A stretch of 64,000 nucleotides of DNA from Streptomyces capillispiralis (GCF_007829875.1 NZ_VIWV01000001.1:2512501-2576500), one strand, 5' to 3'; counted from the first letter of the stretch, positions 11,459 through 20,687 are shown. Made by a program: numbers and translations. Notes: a model not told the origin generated them from the letters alone.

Positions 11459-13215
11459 GCGGGGAACGGCTCCCCCTGGCCGGGCCCGCCGATGTGCGCC
11501 GGGCGTCGGTGGGGCTGGTGCGGGCGGACGGGCGGGCGTTCGCCGGCGTGCTGGTCCTGAACGCGCTGGCGGCCGTGGCGGGTCTTGCCGGGCCCTGGCT
11601 GCTGGGGCGGATCGTCGACGAGGTGCGCGACGGGGGCGGGGTGGCGGTGGTGGACCGTCTCGCGCCGGTCATCGTGGCGTGCGCGGTCACGCAGTTGCTG
11701 CTGTCCCGCTGGGCCCGTTACGTGGGGCACCGCTTCGGGGAACGGACCCTGGCGCGGGTGCGGGAACGGTTCGTGGACCGGGCCCTGGCGCTGCCCTCGT
11801 CGGTGGTGGAGCGGGCAGGCACCGGTGATCTGACGGCGCGGGGGACGGCCGATGTGACCGCCGTCGGTACGACCCTGCGCGACGCCGGGCCCGCGCTGCT
11901 GGTCAACGGGGTGCAGTCGCTGTTCGTGATGGCGGCGGTCGTCGTGGTGGATCCGCTGCTCGGCGCCCTCGGGCTGCTGTGTCTCACGCCGATCTGGCTC
12001 GCGGTGCGCTGGTACCTGCGCCGTGCCCGGGACGCCTATCTCGCCGAGGGTGCGGCCAACTCGGACGTGGCGGAGATCGTCGCGTCGACGGCGGCGGGGG
12101 CCCGCACGGTGGAGGCGTTCCGGCTGCGGGAGCGGCGGGTCCGGGCGAGCCGGGAGGCGCTGGAGACCTCTCGCCGCACCCGGTTCCACACCCTCTTCCT
12201 GCGCACGGTGTTCTTCCCGGTGGTCGAGGTGTCGTACGCCGTGCCGGTGGCCGGGGTGCTGCTGGCCGGCGGGTGGCTGCACGGGCGGGGCGAGGTGAGC
12301 CTGGGCGCGGTGGTCACCGCCTCCCTGTACCTGTTGCAGCTGAGCGGGCCGCTGGACGAGGTGCTGATGCGGGTGGAGCAGTTGCAGAGCAGCGGCGCCT
12401 CCTTCGCGCGGGTGGAGGGGCTGGCCCGGGCGCCGCGCGCGCCGGAGCGGGGCGACGGTCCGGATCCGGCCGACGACCGCATCGACGTGACGGGGGTGCG
12501 GTACGCCTACGACGGGGGCGTCGAGGTGCTGCGCGGGGTCGACCTGACGGTGACGCCGGGCGAGCGGCTGGCGGTGGTGGGGCCGTCCGGGGCGGGCAAG
12601 ACCACGCTGAGCCGGCTGCTCGCGGGCGTGGACGCGCCGACCTCGGGGAGCGTGACCGTGGGCGGGGTGCCGGTGGCGGGGCTGGACCCGGAGCGGCTGC
12701 GGCGGCAGGTCGTGCTGGTCACCCAGGAGCACCACGTGTTCCTGGGGTCGGTCCGCGACAATCTGCGGATTGCCGAACCGGGCGCCGGGGACGAGGAGTT
12801 GTGGGCGGCGCTGGCCGTGGTCGGCGCCGAGGCGTGGGTGCGGGAGCTGCCGGAGGGGCTGGACACCGAGCTGGGCGAGGGGGGCCATCCCACCGACGGT
12901 CCGCGGGCGCAGCAGCTCGCGCTGGCGCGGGTGGTGCTGGCCGATCCGCACACGCTGATCCTCGACGAGGCCACCGCCCTGCTCGATCCGACGACCGCCC
13001 GGCACACCGAGCGGGCGCTGGCCGCCGTCCTCCGGGGGCGTACGGTCATCGCGATCGCGCACCGGCTGCACACCGCGCACGACGCGGACCGGGTGGCCGT
13101 CATGGAGGACGGCCGGCTGACGGAACTCGGCCCGCACGACGCCCTGGTGGCGGCCGGCGGGGTGTACGCGGCGCTGTGGCGGTCCTGGCACGGGGACCGG
13201 CCGGAAGCCTCGTAG
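11455..13215 (+). CDS. ABC half-transporter with intact Walker motifs but lost signature
   Basis: 586 aa: transmembrane domain (about residues 25-330) plus NBD (about 345-580). Walker A GPSGAGKTT (Lys382), Walker B LILDEAT with Glu505, and an H-loop IAHRLHT are intact. The LSGGQ signature is replaced by PTDGPRAQQ. This is the mirror image of its upstream partner, so the heterodimer should have exactly one working ATP site: this subunit's Walker A/B and the partner's LSGGQ. GAGGAGG lies before the ATG. It is the last of four half-transporter genes in a row on this strand. Substrate is unknown. Confidence 0.92.
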   Translation: MSGERLPLAGPADVRRASVGLVRADGRAFAGVLVLNALAAVAGLAGPWLLGRIVDEVRDGGGVAVVDRLAPVIVACAVTQLLLSRWARYVGHRFGERTLARVRERFVDRALALPSSVVERAGTGDLTARGTADVTAVGTTLRDAGPALLVNGVQSLFVMAAVVVVDPLLGALGLLCLTPIWLAVRWYLRRARDAYLAEGAANSDVAEIVASTAAGARTVEAFRLRERRVRASREALETSRRTRFHTLFLRTVFFPVVEVSYAVPVAGVLLAGGWLHGRGEVSLGAVVTASLYLLQLSGPLDEVLMRVEQLQSSGASFARVEGLARAPRAPERGDGPDPADDRIDVTGVRYAYDGGVEVLRGVDLTVTPGERLAVVGPSGAGKTTLSRLLAGVDAPTSGSVTVGGVPVAGLDPERLRRQVVLVTQEHHVFLGSVRDNLRIAEPGAGDEELWAALAVVGAEAWVRELPEGLDTELGEGGHPTDGPRAQQLALARVVLADPHTLILDEATALLDPTTARHTERALAAVLRGRTVIAIAHRLHTAHDADRVAVMEDGRLTELGPHDALVAAGGVYAALWRSWHGDRPEAS

Positions 13216-13226
13216 CGCACCCCGGG

Positions 13227-13243
13227 CGTTCGTATACCGAACG
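13227..13243. promoter_or_regulatory. Short palindrome in front of the metalloprotease gene
   Basis: CGTTCG-TATAC-CGAACG, perfect 6-bp arms with a 5-base spacer, in the 279-base gap 13216-13494. It could be an operator or a weak terminator for the ABC genes; no known consensus is matched with confidence. Confidence 0.3.
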
Positions 13244-13291
13244 TGAACTCCCGGACAACGAACGGTTTCCGGCCAAAGTTATGACGCGCTC

Positions 13292-13321
13292 CTGACAGCA
13301 ACCGCGATCCCCTGCCACTCT
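13292..13321 (+). promoter_or_regulatory. Possible promoter of the metalloprotease gene
   Basis: CTGACA (13292-13297), an 18-base spacer, then CACTCT (13316-13321). The -35 is close to consensus and the -10 is weak. It would give a leader of about 165 bases before the TTG start at 13495. Confidence 0.35.
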
Positions 13322-13494
13322 TCCCACGGCCGCTCCACAGCAACCCCACAGCTCGGTTCGTCCGCTGCGTGGCGGCCACGGCTCTCCCGCACGTCCGCAC
13401 GTTTCTGCGTACCGCCCCGTTCTGCCCGGCCGGCCCACCCGCCGTCCGGTCTCCCCAGGCCGCGCGACCCGCGGCCACGCAGAAGGAGTCAGCG

Positions 13495-15537
13495 TTGACA
13501 CGCAAGCCCCTCAGACGCACCCCCCGCACCACGCACCGCCGCGCCGCCGCCGTCGCCCTCGCCGGGGTGGCCGCCCTGGTCGCCACGGCCGTGCAGTCCG
13601 GCAGCGCCACCGCCGCCCCGGAGAAGGCACCGTCGGCGGCGGGCGAGGCCCGGCCCGGCTCGGAGCTCGTCCGGCTCTCCCCCGCCCAGCGCGCCGCGCT
13701 GATCCGTGAGGCGGACGCCGCCAAGGCGGACACCGCCAAGGACCTCGGCCTGGGCGCGAAGGAGAAGCTGGTCGTCCGCGACGTCCTCAAGGACCGCGAC
13801 GGCACCGTGCACGTCCGCTACGAGCGCACCTACGACGGCCTGCCCGTGCTCGGCGGCGACCTGGTCGTCCAGGGCGACACGGCCGGCGAGGCCGACTCCG
13901 TCGTCAAGGCCACCCGCGCCGCGGTGAAGCCCGCGACGACCACCGCCGAGGTCCCGGCCGCGCGGGCCGAGCGGCAGGCCCTGTCCGCCGCGAAGGCCGA
14001 GAAGGCGGAGGGCGCCGAGGTCGACGGCGCCCCGCGCAAGGTGATCTGGGCGGCCGGGGGCAAGCCGGTCGTGGCGTACGAGACGGTCGTCGGCGGCCTC
14101 CAGCACGACGGCACCCCGCAGGAGCTGCACGTCGTCACCGACGCCACCACGGGCGAGAAGCTGTACGAGTGGCAGGCCGTCCAGAACGGCACCGGTCACA
14201 CCGTCTACAGCGGCACCGTCACCCTGGGCACCACCCAGTCCGGGTCGTCGTACAACCTCACCGACGGGGCGCGCGGCGGGCACAAGACGTACAACCTCAA
14301 CCGCGGCACCTCCGGCACCGGCACGCTGTTCTCCGGCTCCGACGACGTCTGGGGCGACGGCACCCCGTCCAACCTGGAGTCGGCCGCCGCCGACGCCCAC
14401 TACGGGGCCGCGCTGACCTGGGACTACTACAAGAACGTGCACGGCCGCAGCGGCATCCGCGGCGACGGCGCGGCCGCCTACTCCCGGGTCCACTACGGCA
14501 ACAACTACGTCAACGCCTTCTGGTCCGACGGCTGCTTCTGCATGACCTACGGCGACGGCTCGGGCAACGCCAACCCGCTGACCTCGATCGACGTCGCCGC
14601 GCACGAGATGACCCACGGCCTCACCTCGAACACCGCGGGCCTCAACTACAGCGGCGAGTCCGGCGGTCTGAACGAGGCCACCAGCGACATCTTCGGCGCG
14701 ACCGTCGAGTTCTACGCCAACAACTCCTCCGACGTCGGTGACTACCTCATCGGCGAGGAGATCGACATCAACGGCGACGGCACCCCGCTGCGCTACATGG
14801 ACAAGCCCAGCAAGGACGGCGCGTCCAAGGACAGCTGGTACTCCGGCATCGGCTCGATCGACGTGCACTACTCGTCCGGCCCCGCGAACCACTTCTTCTA
14901 CCTGCTGAGCGAGGGCAGCGGCACCAAGACCATCAACGGTGTCACCTACGACTCGCCCACCTCGGACGGCCTCCCGGTCACCGGCATCGGCCGCGCCAAG
15001 GCGGAGAAGATCTGGTTCCGCGCGCTGACCACGAAGTTCACCTCCACCACCAACTACGCGGGCGCCCGCACCGGCACCCTGGCGGCGACCGGTGAGCTGT
15101 ACGGCACGGACAGCGCCGAGTACAAGGCGGTGCAGGACGCCTGGGCGGGCATCAACGTCGGCTCGCGCTCCGGTGACGGCGGCGGTGGCGGCACGTCCTT
15201 CGAGAGCACCACCGACGTGGCGGTCCCGGACGCCGGTGCCGCGGTGACCTCCTCGATCAGCGTCTCCGGGCGGACGGGCAACGCGCCCTCCAACCTCCAG
15301 GTCTCGGTGGACATCGTGCACACCTACAGCGGTGACCTGGTCGTCGACCTGCTGGCCCCGGACGGCACGGCGTACCGCCTGAGGAACCGTACCGGCGGCT
15401 CGGCGGACAACATCAACGAGACCTACACGGTCAACGCCTCCTCGGAGACCGCCAACGGCACCTGGCAGCTGCGGGTGCAGGACGTGGCACGGTACGACAC
15501 GGGCTACATCAACGGCTGGAAGCTCACCTTCCCGTAA
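13495..15537 (+). CDS. Secreted neutral zinc metalloprotease (M4) with P domain
   Basis: Thermolysin-family protease, exported and autoprocessed. The frame is open further upstream, but the TTG at 13495 is chosen because AAGGAG sits 6 bases before it and a Sec signal peptide follows directly (RR-rich n-region, AVALAGVAALVATAV, cleavage near SATAAP). Product 680 aa. The propeptide (FTP domain, YDGLPVLGGDLVV) spans about residues 45-230. The catalytic domain carries HEMTH (zinc ligands His370, His374; catalytic Glu371) and the third ligand Glu394 in GGLNEATSD. After a Gly-rich linker a C-terminal proprotein-convertase P domain (about 570-680) begins FESTTDVAVPD. The P domain is common in Streptomyces M4 enzymes and is thought to aid folding or substrate binding. 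A terminator hairpin follows. Confidence 0.95.
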   Translation: MTRKPLRRTPRTTHRRAAAVALAGVAALVATAVQSGSATAAPEKAPSAAGEARPGSELVRLSPAQRAALIREADAAKADTAKDLGLGAKEKLVVRDVLKDRDGTVHVRYERTYDGLPVLGGDLVVQGDTAGEADSVVKATRAAVKPATTTAEVPAARAERQALSAAKAEKAEGAEVDGAPRKVIWAAGGKPVVAYETVVGGLQHDGTPQELHVVTDATTGEKLYEWQAVQNGTGHTVYSGTVTLGTTQSGSSYNLTDGARGGHKTYNLNRGTSGTGTLFSGSDDVWGDGTPSNLESAAADAHYGAALTWDYYKNVHGRSGIRGDGAAAYSRVHYGNNYVNAFWSDGCFCMTYGDGSGNANPLTSIDVAAHEMTHGLTSNTAGLNYSGESGGLNEATSDIFGATVEFYANNSSDVGDYLIGEEIDINGDGTPLRYMDKPSKDGASKDSWYSGIGSIDVHYSSGPANHFFYLLSEGSGTKTINGVTYDSPTSDGLPVTGIGRAKAEKIWFRALTTKFTSTTNYAGARTGTLAATGELYGTDSAEYKAVQDAWAGINVGSRSGDGGGGGTSFESTTDVAVPDAGAAVTSSISVSGRTGNAPSNLQVSVDIVHTYSGDLVVDLLAPDGTAYRLRNRTGGSADNINETYTVNASSETANGTWQLRVQDVARYDTGYINGWKLTFP

Positions 15538-15558
15538 AGCCGGACGTACCTCGCGAGC

Positions 15559-15590
15559 GGCGCCCCGCCTTTCCTCCTGGCGTGGGCGCC
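15559..15590 (+). terminator. Hairpin after the metalloprotease gene
   Basis: GGCGCCCCGCC pairs with 15579-15590 with one bulged T, around a 9-base loop, 22 bases past the stop codon. Confidence 0.5.
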
Positions 15591-15594
15591 GCCC

Positions 15595-15600
15595 TACTCT
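15595..15600 (+). promoter_or_regulatory. -10 element for the leaderless DUF1990 gene
   Basis: TACTCT lies 8 bases before the ATG at 15609, the same hexamer and spacing seen before the ABC operon at 6053. Confidence 0.4.
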
Positions 15601-15608
15601 TGGGTCCC

Positions 15609-16130
15609 ATGTCTTCGGCGGACTTCACCTACGACCACGTCGGCGCGACCCGTGAGCCGGGTTTCTGCCCTCCCGGATTCCACCCGATGCGGGTCCGCAC
15701 CCGCATCGGCGAGGGCGAGGAGGTCTTCCGGCGGGCCGCGCAGGCGCTCCTCACCTGGGAGCTCCACCGCGAGCTGGGCGTCGGGGTGGACACCACCGCC
15801 GAGCGCGCGGCCCCGGACGTCGACGTCACCATCACCCTCGCCGGTGTCGTCCGGGCGCCCTGCCGGGTGGTGTGGACGGTGGAGGAGCACCGCAGGGCCG
15901 GCTGGGCGTACGGCACGCTGGCGGGCCACCCGGAGAGCGGCGAGGAGTCCTTCGTGGTGGACCGCACGGGCGACGGGACGGTGTGGCTGACCGTCTCCGC
16001 GTTCAGCAGGCCGGCCCGCTGGTACTCCCGCGCGGGCGGCCCCGCCACCCGCGGCCTCCAGCACGCCTACGCCCGCCGCTGCGGAAAGGTCCTGCGCCGC
16101 CTGGCCACCCGGGGCGTGGAGGAGGACTGA
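15609..16130 (+). CDS. DUF1990 family protein
   Basis: A 173-aa cytosolic protein of a family with no settled function, common in actinobacteria and plants. It has family-like features: FTYDHVGATR near the N-terminus, GFCPPGFHPMRVRTRIGEG, WELHRELGVGV, and a C-terminal RPARWYSRAGG region. The frame is open nine codons further upstream, but the ATG at 15609 is preferred because it begins with the conserved segment and has a -10 element 8 bases before it (leaderless). No signal peptide or membrane helix. It is convergent with glgP. Nothing in the neighbourhood explains its role. Confidence 0.85.
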   Translation: MSSADFTYDHVGATREPGFCPPGFHPMRVRTRIGEGEEVFRRAAQALLTWELHRELGVGVDTTAERAAPDVDVTITLAGVVRAPCRVVWTVEEHRRAGWAYGTLAGHPESGEESFVVDRTGDGTVWLTVSAFSRPARWYSRAGGPATRGLQHAYARRCGKVLRRLATRGVEED

Positions 16131-16390
16131 CACCCGGGGCCCCGCGAGCCCGCCCACGACGACCGACGAACCGGCACACCCGGGGCCCGGGCGCGGGAGG
16201 CCCCCCGCAGCCCCCGGGCGCGCGCACTTCAGCGGGCCGGCCCCTGCGCCCCCGGGCGGGCCCCACAGGCGGCCGACCCCACAGCCCCCGGGCGGCCCGC
16301 GCCGCGTCCCGCAGACTTCCGCAGCCCACACGCACCCGCGCCACACCCCGCGCCGGCGCTCACCTCGCCACCGGCCGCCCTGCGGGGCGC
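16131..16390. other. Convergent intergenic region, very C-rich
   Basis: 260 bases between the DUF1990 stop and the glgP stop. It holds three copies of a GCCCCCGGGCG-like motif that can fold into several hairpins, so it probably terminates both genes. No coding signal is credible. Confidence 0.45.
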
Positions 16391-19009
16391 TCACCGCATC
16401 AGCAGCCCCGCCGCCTCCGCCAGCTCCTCCGACGGGACGGCCAGCAGGCCCAGTTCCGCGCCCGAGGCGAGCAGGCGGTGGGCGGGCAGGATGCGGACCG
16501 TGTAGCCGAAGGGGCCGGTGCGGTCCAGGGAGAGCGGGCCCTCGTACACCCAGCGGCCCTCCTGGTCCGGGGCGCCGACCGGTTTCAGCGGCACGGCCGA
16601 CGCGTCGGTGATGCGGTCCTCCTCGTCGACCCGCCCGGCGACCGCCTGCACCTCGACGTCGTCCGGGCCGAGGTCGCCGAGGCCCACCCGCACGCGCAGC
16701 GCGAGCGTGGTGCCCAGCTCGGCGGTGGCCGCGGTCACGGACGTCTCGACGTGGTCGACGGTCACGCCGTGCCAGGCGGCACGCACCCTGGCCTTCCACG
16801 CGGCCAGCGCCCGCGCGGCGTCCGGCTCCATCGCGCGGTGCGCGCGGGCGGCGGGCGCGTACAGCCGCTCGACGTACTCGCGGACCATGCGCCCGGCCAG
16901 CACCTTCGGGCCGAGCAGGCTCAGCGTCCGGCGCACCATCTCGATCCAGCGGTCCGGCAGCCCGCTCTCGCCGCGCTCGTAGAAGCGCGGCGCGATCCGC
17001 TGTTCCAGCAGGTCGTAGAGGGCGTCGGCCTCTATGGCGTCGCGCCGGTCGGGGTCGGTGCCGGCCCCGTCCGCGGTGGGGATCGCCCAGCCGAAGTCGG
17101 GCTGGAACCACTCGCTCCACCAGCCGTCCAGGACCGACAGGTTCAGGCAGCCGTTGAGCGCGGCCTTCATGCCGCTGGTGCCGCACGCCTCCAGCGGCCG
17201 GAGCGGGTTGTTCAGCCAGATGTCGCAGCCGGGGTAGAGCTTCTGCGCCATGGCCATGCCGTAGTCGGGCAGGAACACGATCCGGTGCCGCACCCGCGGG
17301 TCGTCGGCGAACCGCACCAGCTCCTGGATGAGCTTCTTGCCGCCCTCGTCCGCCGGGTGCGCCTTGCCCGCCACCACGATCTGCACCGGCCGCTCGGGGT
17401 GCAGCAGCAGCTCCGTCAGCCGCGCCCGGTCGCGCAGCATCAGCGTCAGCCGCTTGTACGACGGGACCCGCCGGGCGAAGCCGATGGTCAGCACGTCCGG
17501 GTCGAGCACCCCGTCGATCCAGCCCAGCTCGGCCGTCCCCGCGCCGCGCTGCCGCCAGGAGGCCCGCAGCCGCTCGCGCACCTCCAGCACCAGCAGTTCG
17601 CGCAGGGACCGGCGCAGCTCCCAGATGTCCCGGTCGGGGATGTCCGCGACGGAGTCCCAGCGGTCGGAGTCGCCGACGCTCAGCGCCTCCTCTGCGCGCT
17701 GCGCGCCGATCTGCCGGGCGCCGAGCCGGAACACCTCGGGGGCGACCCAGGTCGGCGCGTGCACCCCGTTGGTCACGGAGGTGATGGGCACCTCCTCGGG
17801 GTCGAAGCCGGGCCAGAGGCCCGCGAACATCTCGCGGCTGACGTCGCCGTGCAGCAGGGAGACGCCGTTGGCGCGCTGGGCCAGGCGCAGGCCCATCACG
17901 GCCATGTTGAAGAGGCCGGGCTCGCCCCCGGGGTAGGTCTCCATGCCGAGCCGGAGGATGCGGTCGACCTCCATGTGCGGCAGTTCGGCGTGCGGGCCGA
18001 AGTGGCGGGCGACCAGGTCCCGGTCGAAGCGGTCGATGCCGGCCGGGACGGGGGTGTGGGTGGTGAACACGGTCCCCGCGCGGACCGCCTCGAGCGCCGC
18101 GTCGAAGTCCAGCCCCTCGCCGCGCAGTTCGGCGATGCGCTCCAGGCCGAGGAACCCGGCGTGGCCCTCGTTGGTGTGGAACACCTCGGGTCCGGCGTGC
18201 CCGGTCAGCCGGCAGTAGGCGCGCACCGCGCGGACCCCTCCTATGCCGAGCAGCATCTCCTGGAGCAGCCGGTGCTCGCTGCCGCCGCCGTAGAGCCGGT
18301 CGGTGACGCCGCGTTCACCGAGGTCGTTCTCCTCGATGTCGGAGTCCAGCAGGAGCAGCGGGACCCTGCCCACCTGGGCCAGCCAGATCCGGGCGCGCAG
18401 GGAGCGGCCGCCGGGCAGGGCGAGGGTGACCTGGGCGGGGGTGCCGTCGGCCTCCTTGAGCTGGTCCAGGGGCAGCTCGTTGGGGTCCAGGACGGGGTAG
18501 TGCTCCTGCTGCCAGCCGTCCCGGGACAGGGACTGGCGGAAGTAGCCGTGGCGGTAGAGCAGTCCGACGCCGATGAGGGGGACGCCGAGGTCGCTGGCGG
18601 CCTTGAGGTGGTCGCCGGCGAGGATGCCGAGTCCGCCGGAGTACTGCGGGAGGGCGGCGGTGATGCCGAACTCCGGGGAGAAGTAGGCCACGGCGGCGGG
18701 CAGCCGGTCGGTCTGCGCCTGGTACCAGCGGTCGCCGGTCATGTAGGCGCGCAGATCGCCCGCCACCGCGTCGAGGCGGTCCAGGAAGCCGCGGTCGGCG
18801 GCCAGTTCGGTGAGCCGCTCGGCGGGCACGCTGCCGAGCAGCCGTACCGGGTCGCCGCCGACGGCGGCCCAGCGTCCGGGGTCGACGGAGCGGAACAGGT
18901 CGCGCGTCCCGGTGTGCCAGGACCAGCGCAGGTTGCGGGCCAGATCGCTCAGGGGCCGGAGGGGGTCGGGGAGCACGGGTCGGACGGTGAATCGACGGAT
19001 CGCCTTCAC
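16391..19009 (-). CDS. glgP: Alpha-glucan (glycogen) phosphorylase
   Basis: PLP-dependent enzyme releasing glucose-1-phosphate from the non-reducing ends of alpha-1,4-glucan. The 872-aa product starts at GTG 19009, preceded by AGGTGG; codons further upstream lack a ribosome site. An N-terminal helical domain of the long actinobacterial type (DUF3417-like, with LARNLRWSWHTGTRDLF) precedes the GT35 fold. Active-site segments include YFSPEFGI, HTNEGHAGF, FARRVPSYKR and EACGTSGMKAALNG, in which Lys615 is the expected pyridoxal-phosphate lysine. It is close to, and divergent from, the subtilase and the glgE operon. In other Streptomyces the same gene sits beside glgE, and GlgP is also the route by which GlgE-made glucan is mobilised. 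Confidence 0.94.
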   Translation of the reverse strand: MKAIRRFTVRPVLPDPLRPLSDLARNLRWSWHTGTRDLFRSVDPGRWAAVGGDPVRLLGSVPAERLTELAADRGFLDRLDAVAGDLRAYMTGDRWYQAQTDRLPAAVAYFSPEFGITAALPQYSGGLGILAGDHLKAASDLGVPLIGVGLLYRHGYFRQSLSRDGWQQEHYPVLDPNELPLDQLKEADGTPAQVTLALPGGRSLRARIWLAQVGRVPLLLLDSDIEENDLGERGVTDRLYGGGSEHRLLQEMLLGIGGVRAVRAYCRLTGHAGPEVFHTNEGHAGFLGLERIAELRGEGLDFDAALEAVRAGTVFTTHTPVPAGIDRFDRDLVARHFGPHAELPHMEVDRILRLGMETYPGGEPGLFNMAVMGLRLAQRANGVSLLHGDVSREMFAGLWPGFDPEEVPITSVTNGVHAPTWVAPEVFRLGARQIGAQRAEEALSVGDSDRWDSVADIPDRDIWELRRSLRELLVLEVRERLRASWRQRGAGTAELGWIDGVLDPDVLTIGFARRVPSYKRLTLMLRDRARLTELLLHPERPVQIVVAGKAHPADEGGKKLIQELVRFADDPRVRHRIVFLPDYGMAMAQKLYPGCDIWLNNPLRPLEACGTSGMKAALNGCLNLSVLDGWWSEWFQPDFGWAIPTADGAGTDPDRRDAIEADALYDLLEQRIAPRFYERGESGLPDRWIEMVRRTLSLLGPKVLAGRMVREYVERLYAPAARAHRAMEPDAARALAAWKARVRAAWHGVTVDHVETSVTAATAELGTTLALRVRVGLGDLGPDDVEVQAVAGRVDEEDRITDASAVPLKPVGAPDQEGRWVYEGPLSLDRTGPFGYTVRILPAHRLLASGAELGLLAVPSEELAEAAGLLMR

Positions 19010-19338
19010 AAGCCACCTCGGCGCGTTCGTGAGAGACGCGGTGTGCGTCCGGGCATCGCTGCCGACAGTACCCGCGCGGACACGCTCCGCGCGGGAAGCC
19101 CGGGAACACGGCAGCCGCCGCACCCCGGCCCAAACGTTTCATCTCATGGCGGATATGGCCGATTCCGCCCCCGTAGGCGTTCTTGTCGCGCTTCGTCACT
19201 CACGAGACGCTGCCACCCTGGCGGGCCGGCCCGCGCCGGGCGCACCCGGCGGCCCACGGCGCCGCACCGCCGGGTCCCGCCGCGCGGTCCGGGCCCGGAC
19301 CGCGCGGCGGGGCTCGAGTCGAGGAGGGGAACTCGGAC
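19010..19338. other. Divergent intergenic region glgP / subtilase
   Basis: 329 bases holding the upstream regions of glgP (minus) and the subtilase gene (plus). A TACTGT hexamer on the minus strand at about 19067-19072 is a possible glgP -10. No clear -35 or operator was recognised. Confidence 0.4.
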
Positions 19339-20541
19339 ATGGCACGGACGCGGACGCGGCGTCTGCGCCGGGCGGGGGTCTTCACGGCGGTGCTGTGCAC
19401 CGCGGCGGTCTCGGCCGCCACCCTGCCCGCGCGGGCCGCACCCCAGGGACGGATACTCGGCGCCGGCGCACCCGGCTCCGTGACCGGCAGTTATCTGGTG
19501 ACACTGAAGGAGGGCACGGCGGCCCGCTCCACGGCGGGCCGGGACCTCGCCGAGCGGTACGGAGCGGAAATAAGCCACATCTACGGCACGGTGCTGAACG
19601 GCTACGCGGTACGCGCCGACGCGGGACAGGCCGGGCGTCTGGCGGCCGACCCCGAGGTGGCCTCGGTCGTCCAGGACACGCGCGTCGCCCTGGAGCACAC
19701 GCGGGCGGACCCGCCGCCCTGGGGGCTGGACCGGATCGACCGGCCGGGCCTGCCGCTGGACCGGCGGTACACCTGGCCGGAGCCGGCGGGCGCCGGGGTG
19801 ACGGTCTACGTGATCGACACCGGTGTCCGCACCACGCACCGGGACTTCGCCGGGCGGGCGCGCCACGGCTGGGACTTCGTCCAGGACGACCGGACCGCCC
19901 AGGACGGCAACGGACACGGCACCCATGTCGCCGGAATCGTCGCGGGCAGGTCGTACGGGGTGGCCAAGCAGGCGCGGATCGTCTCCGTGCGCGTCCTGGA
20001 CGACACCGGGTCGGGCACCACCGCGCAGGTGATCGCGGGCGTCGACTGGGTGACCCGCAACGCGCGCAGGCCCGCGGTCGCCAACCTCAGCCTGGGCGGT
20101 TTCCACAACGCGCAGTTGAACGCCGCCGTCCGCACCTCCATCGCCTCCGGTGTCACCTACACGGTCGCCGCGGGCAACGAGGGGAGGCCGGCCGCGCTGT
20201 ACTCACCGGCGGGGGTGCGCCAGGCCGTCACGGTGGGCGCGACCGACCGGCAGGACAAGAAACCGGCCTTTTCCAACCACGGCTCGGCCGTCGACCTGTT
20301 CGCCCCGGGGGTGTCGGTCATCTCGGCGTCCGCCGCGAGCGACACCGCGCGGGTCGCGTACTCGGGTACGTCGATGGCGTCCCCGCACGCGGCGGGCGCG
20401 GCGGCGCTGTATCTCGCCGAGCACCGGCGGGCGACCCCGGCGCAGGTGGCGAACGCGCTGGTCACGGGCGCGGCGAGCGGACAGGTGACCGGGCGGGGGC
20501 TCGGGTCGCCGGACCGGCTGCTTCAGGTGCCGCGCCCGTAG
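19339..20541 (+). CDS. Secreted subtilisin-like serine protease (S8)
   Basis: A 400-aa exported protease. The ATG at 19339 is chosen over the upstream frame because GGAGGGGA lies about 8 bases before it and a signal peptide follows directly (RTRTRRLRRAGVFTAVLCTAAVSAATL, cleavage near ARA-AP; the run is quoted in parts of family type only). An I9 inhibitor prodomain (GSYLVTLKEG to VASVVQDTRVALE) covers about residues 50-125. The catalytic domain carries Asp160 (VIDTGVRTTH), His193 (NGHGTHVAG) and Ser345 (GTSMASPHAAG), the standard S8 triad, and it most resembles the proteinase K/aqualysin branch. The protein ends soon after the catalytic domain, with no extra C-terminal domain. Two terminator hairpins follow. 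It sits between glgP and glgE with no obvious functional link. Confidence 0.94.
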   Translation: MARTRTRRLRRAGVFTAVLCTAAVSAATLPARAAPQGRILGAGAPGSVTGSYLVTLKEGTAARSTAGRDLAERYGAEISHIYGTVLNGYAVRADAGQAGRLAADPEVASVVQDTRVALEHTRADPPPWGLDRIDRPGLPLDRRYTWPEPAGAGVTVYVIDTGVRTTHRDFAGRARHGWDFVQDDRTAQDGNGHGTHVAGIVAGRSYGVAKQARIVSVRVLDDTGSGTTAQVIAGVDWVTRNARRPAVANLSLGGFHNAQLNAAVRTSIASGVTYTVAAGNEGRPAALYSPAGVRQAVTVGATDRQDKKPAFSNHGSAVDLFAPGVSVISASAASDTARVAYSGTSMASPHAAGAAALYLAEHRRATPAQVANALVTGAASGQVTGRGLGSPDRLLQVPRP

Positions 20542-20543
20542 GG

Positions 20544-20576
20544 GCGCCCCCGTCGGGCGGCGTGCGCCGGGGGCGC
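20544..20576 (+). terminator. Hairpin directly after the subtilase stop
   Basis: Arms GCGCCCCCG (20544-20552) and CGGGGGCGC (20568-20576), perfect 9 bp, starting 3 bases after the TAG. Confidence 0.5.
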
Positions 20577-20625
20577 GGGGCGGCACCGGCGGACGTGGGA
20601 GCGTGCCCATCGGGGACCGGCTCAG

Positions 20626-20658
20626 GACCGGCTCCGTCCCGTACGGACGGGGCCGGTC
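20626..20658 (+). terminator. Strong terminator overlapping the glgE promoter
   Basis: 14-bp arms (20626-20639 and 20645-20658, one mismatch) around a 5-base CGTAC loop, followed by TTGTGTGT. It is the better of the two terminators isolating the subtilase gene from glgE. Its last arm base abuts the -35 element of the glgE promoter. Confidence 0.65.
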
Positions 20659-20687
20659 TTGTGTGTCGACATACGCGCGAGTAGTTA
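20659..20687 (+). promoter_or_regulatory. Probable promoter of the glgE operon
   Basis: TTGTGT (20659-20664), a 17-base spacer, TAGTTA (20682-20687). Transcription would start near 20694, leaving a leader of about 120 bases before the glgE ATG. Confidence 0.5.

Noticed and set aside
15872..19483. 1203-aa plus-strand open frame opposite glgP
   Set aside because: Antisense shadow of glgP; low-complexity composition and no ribosome site.
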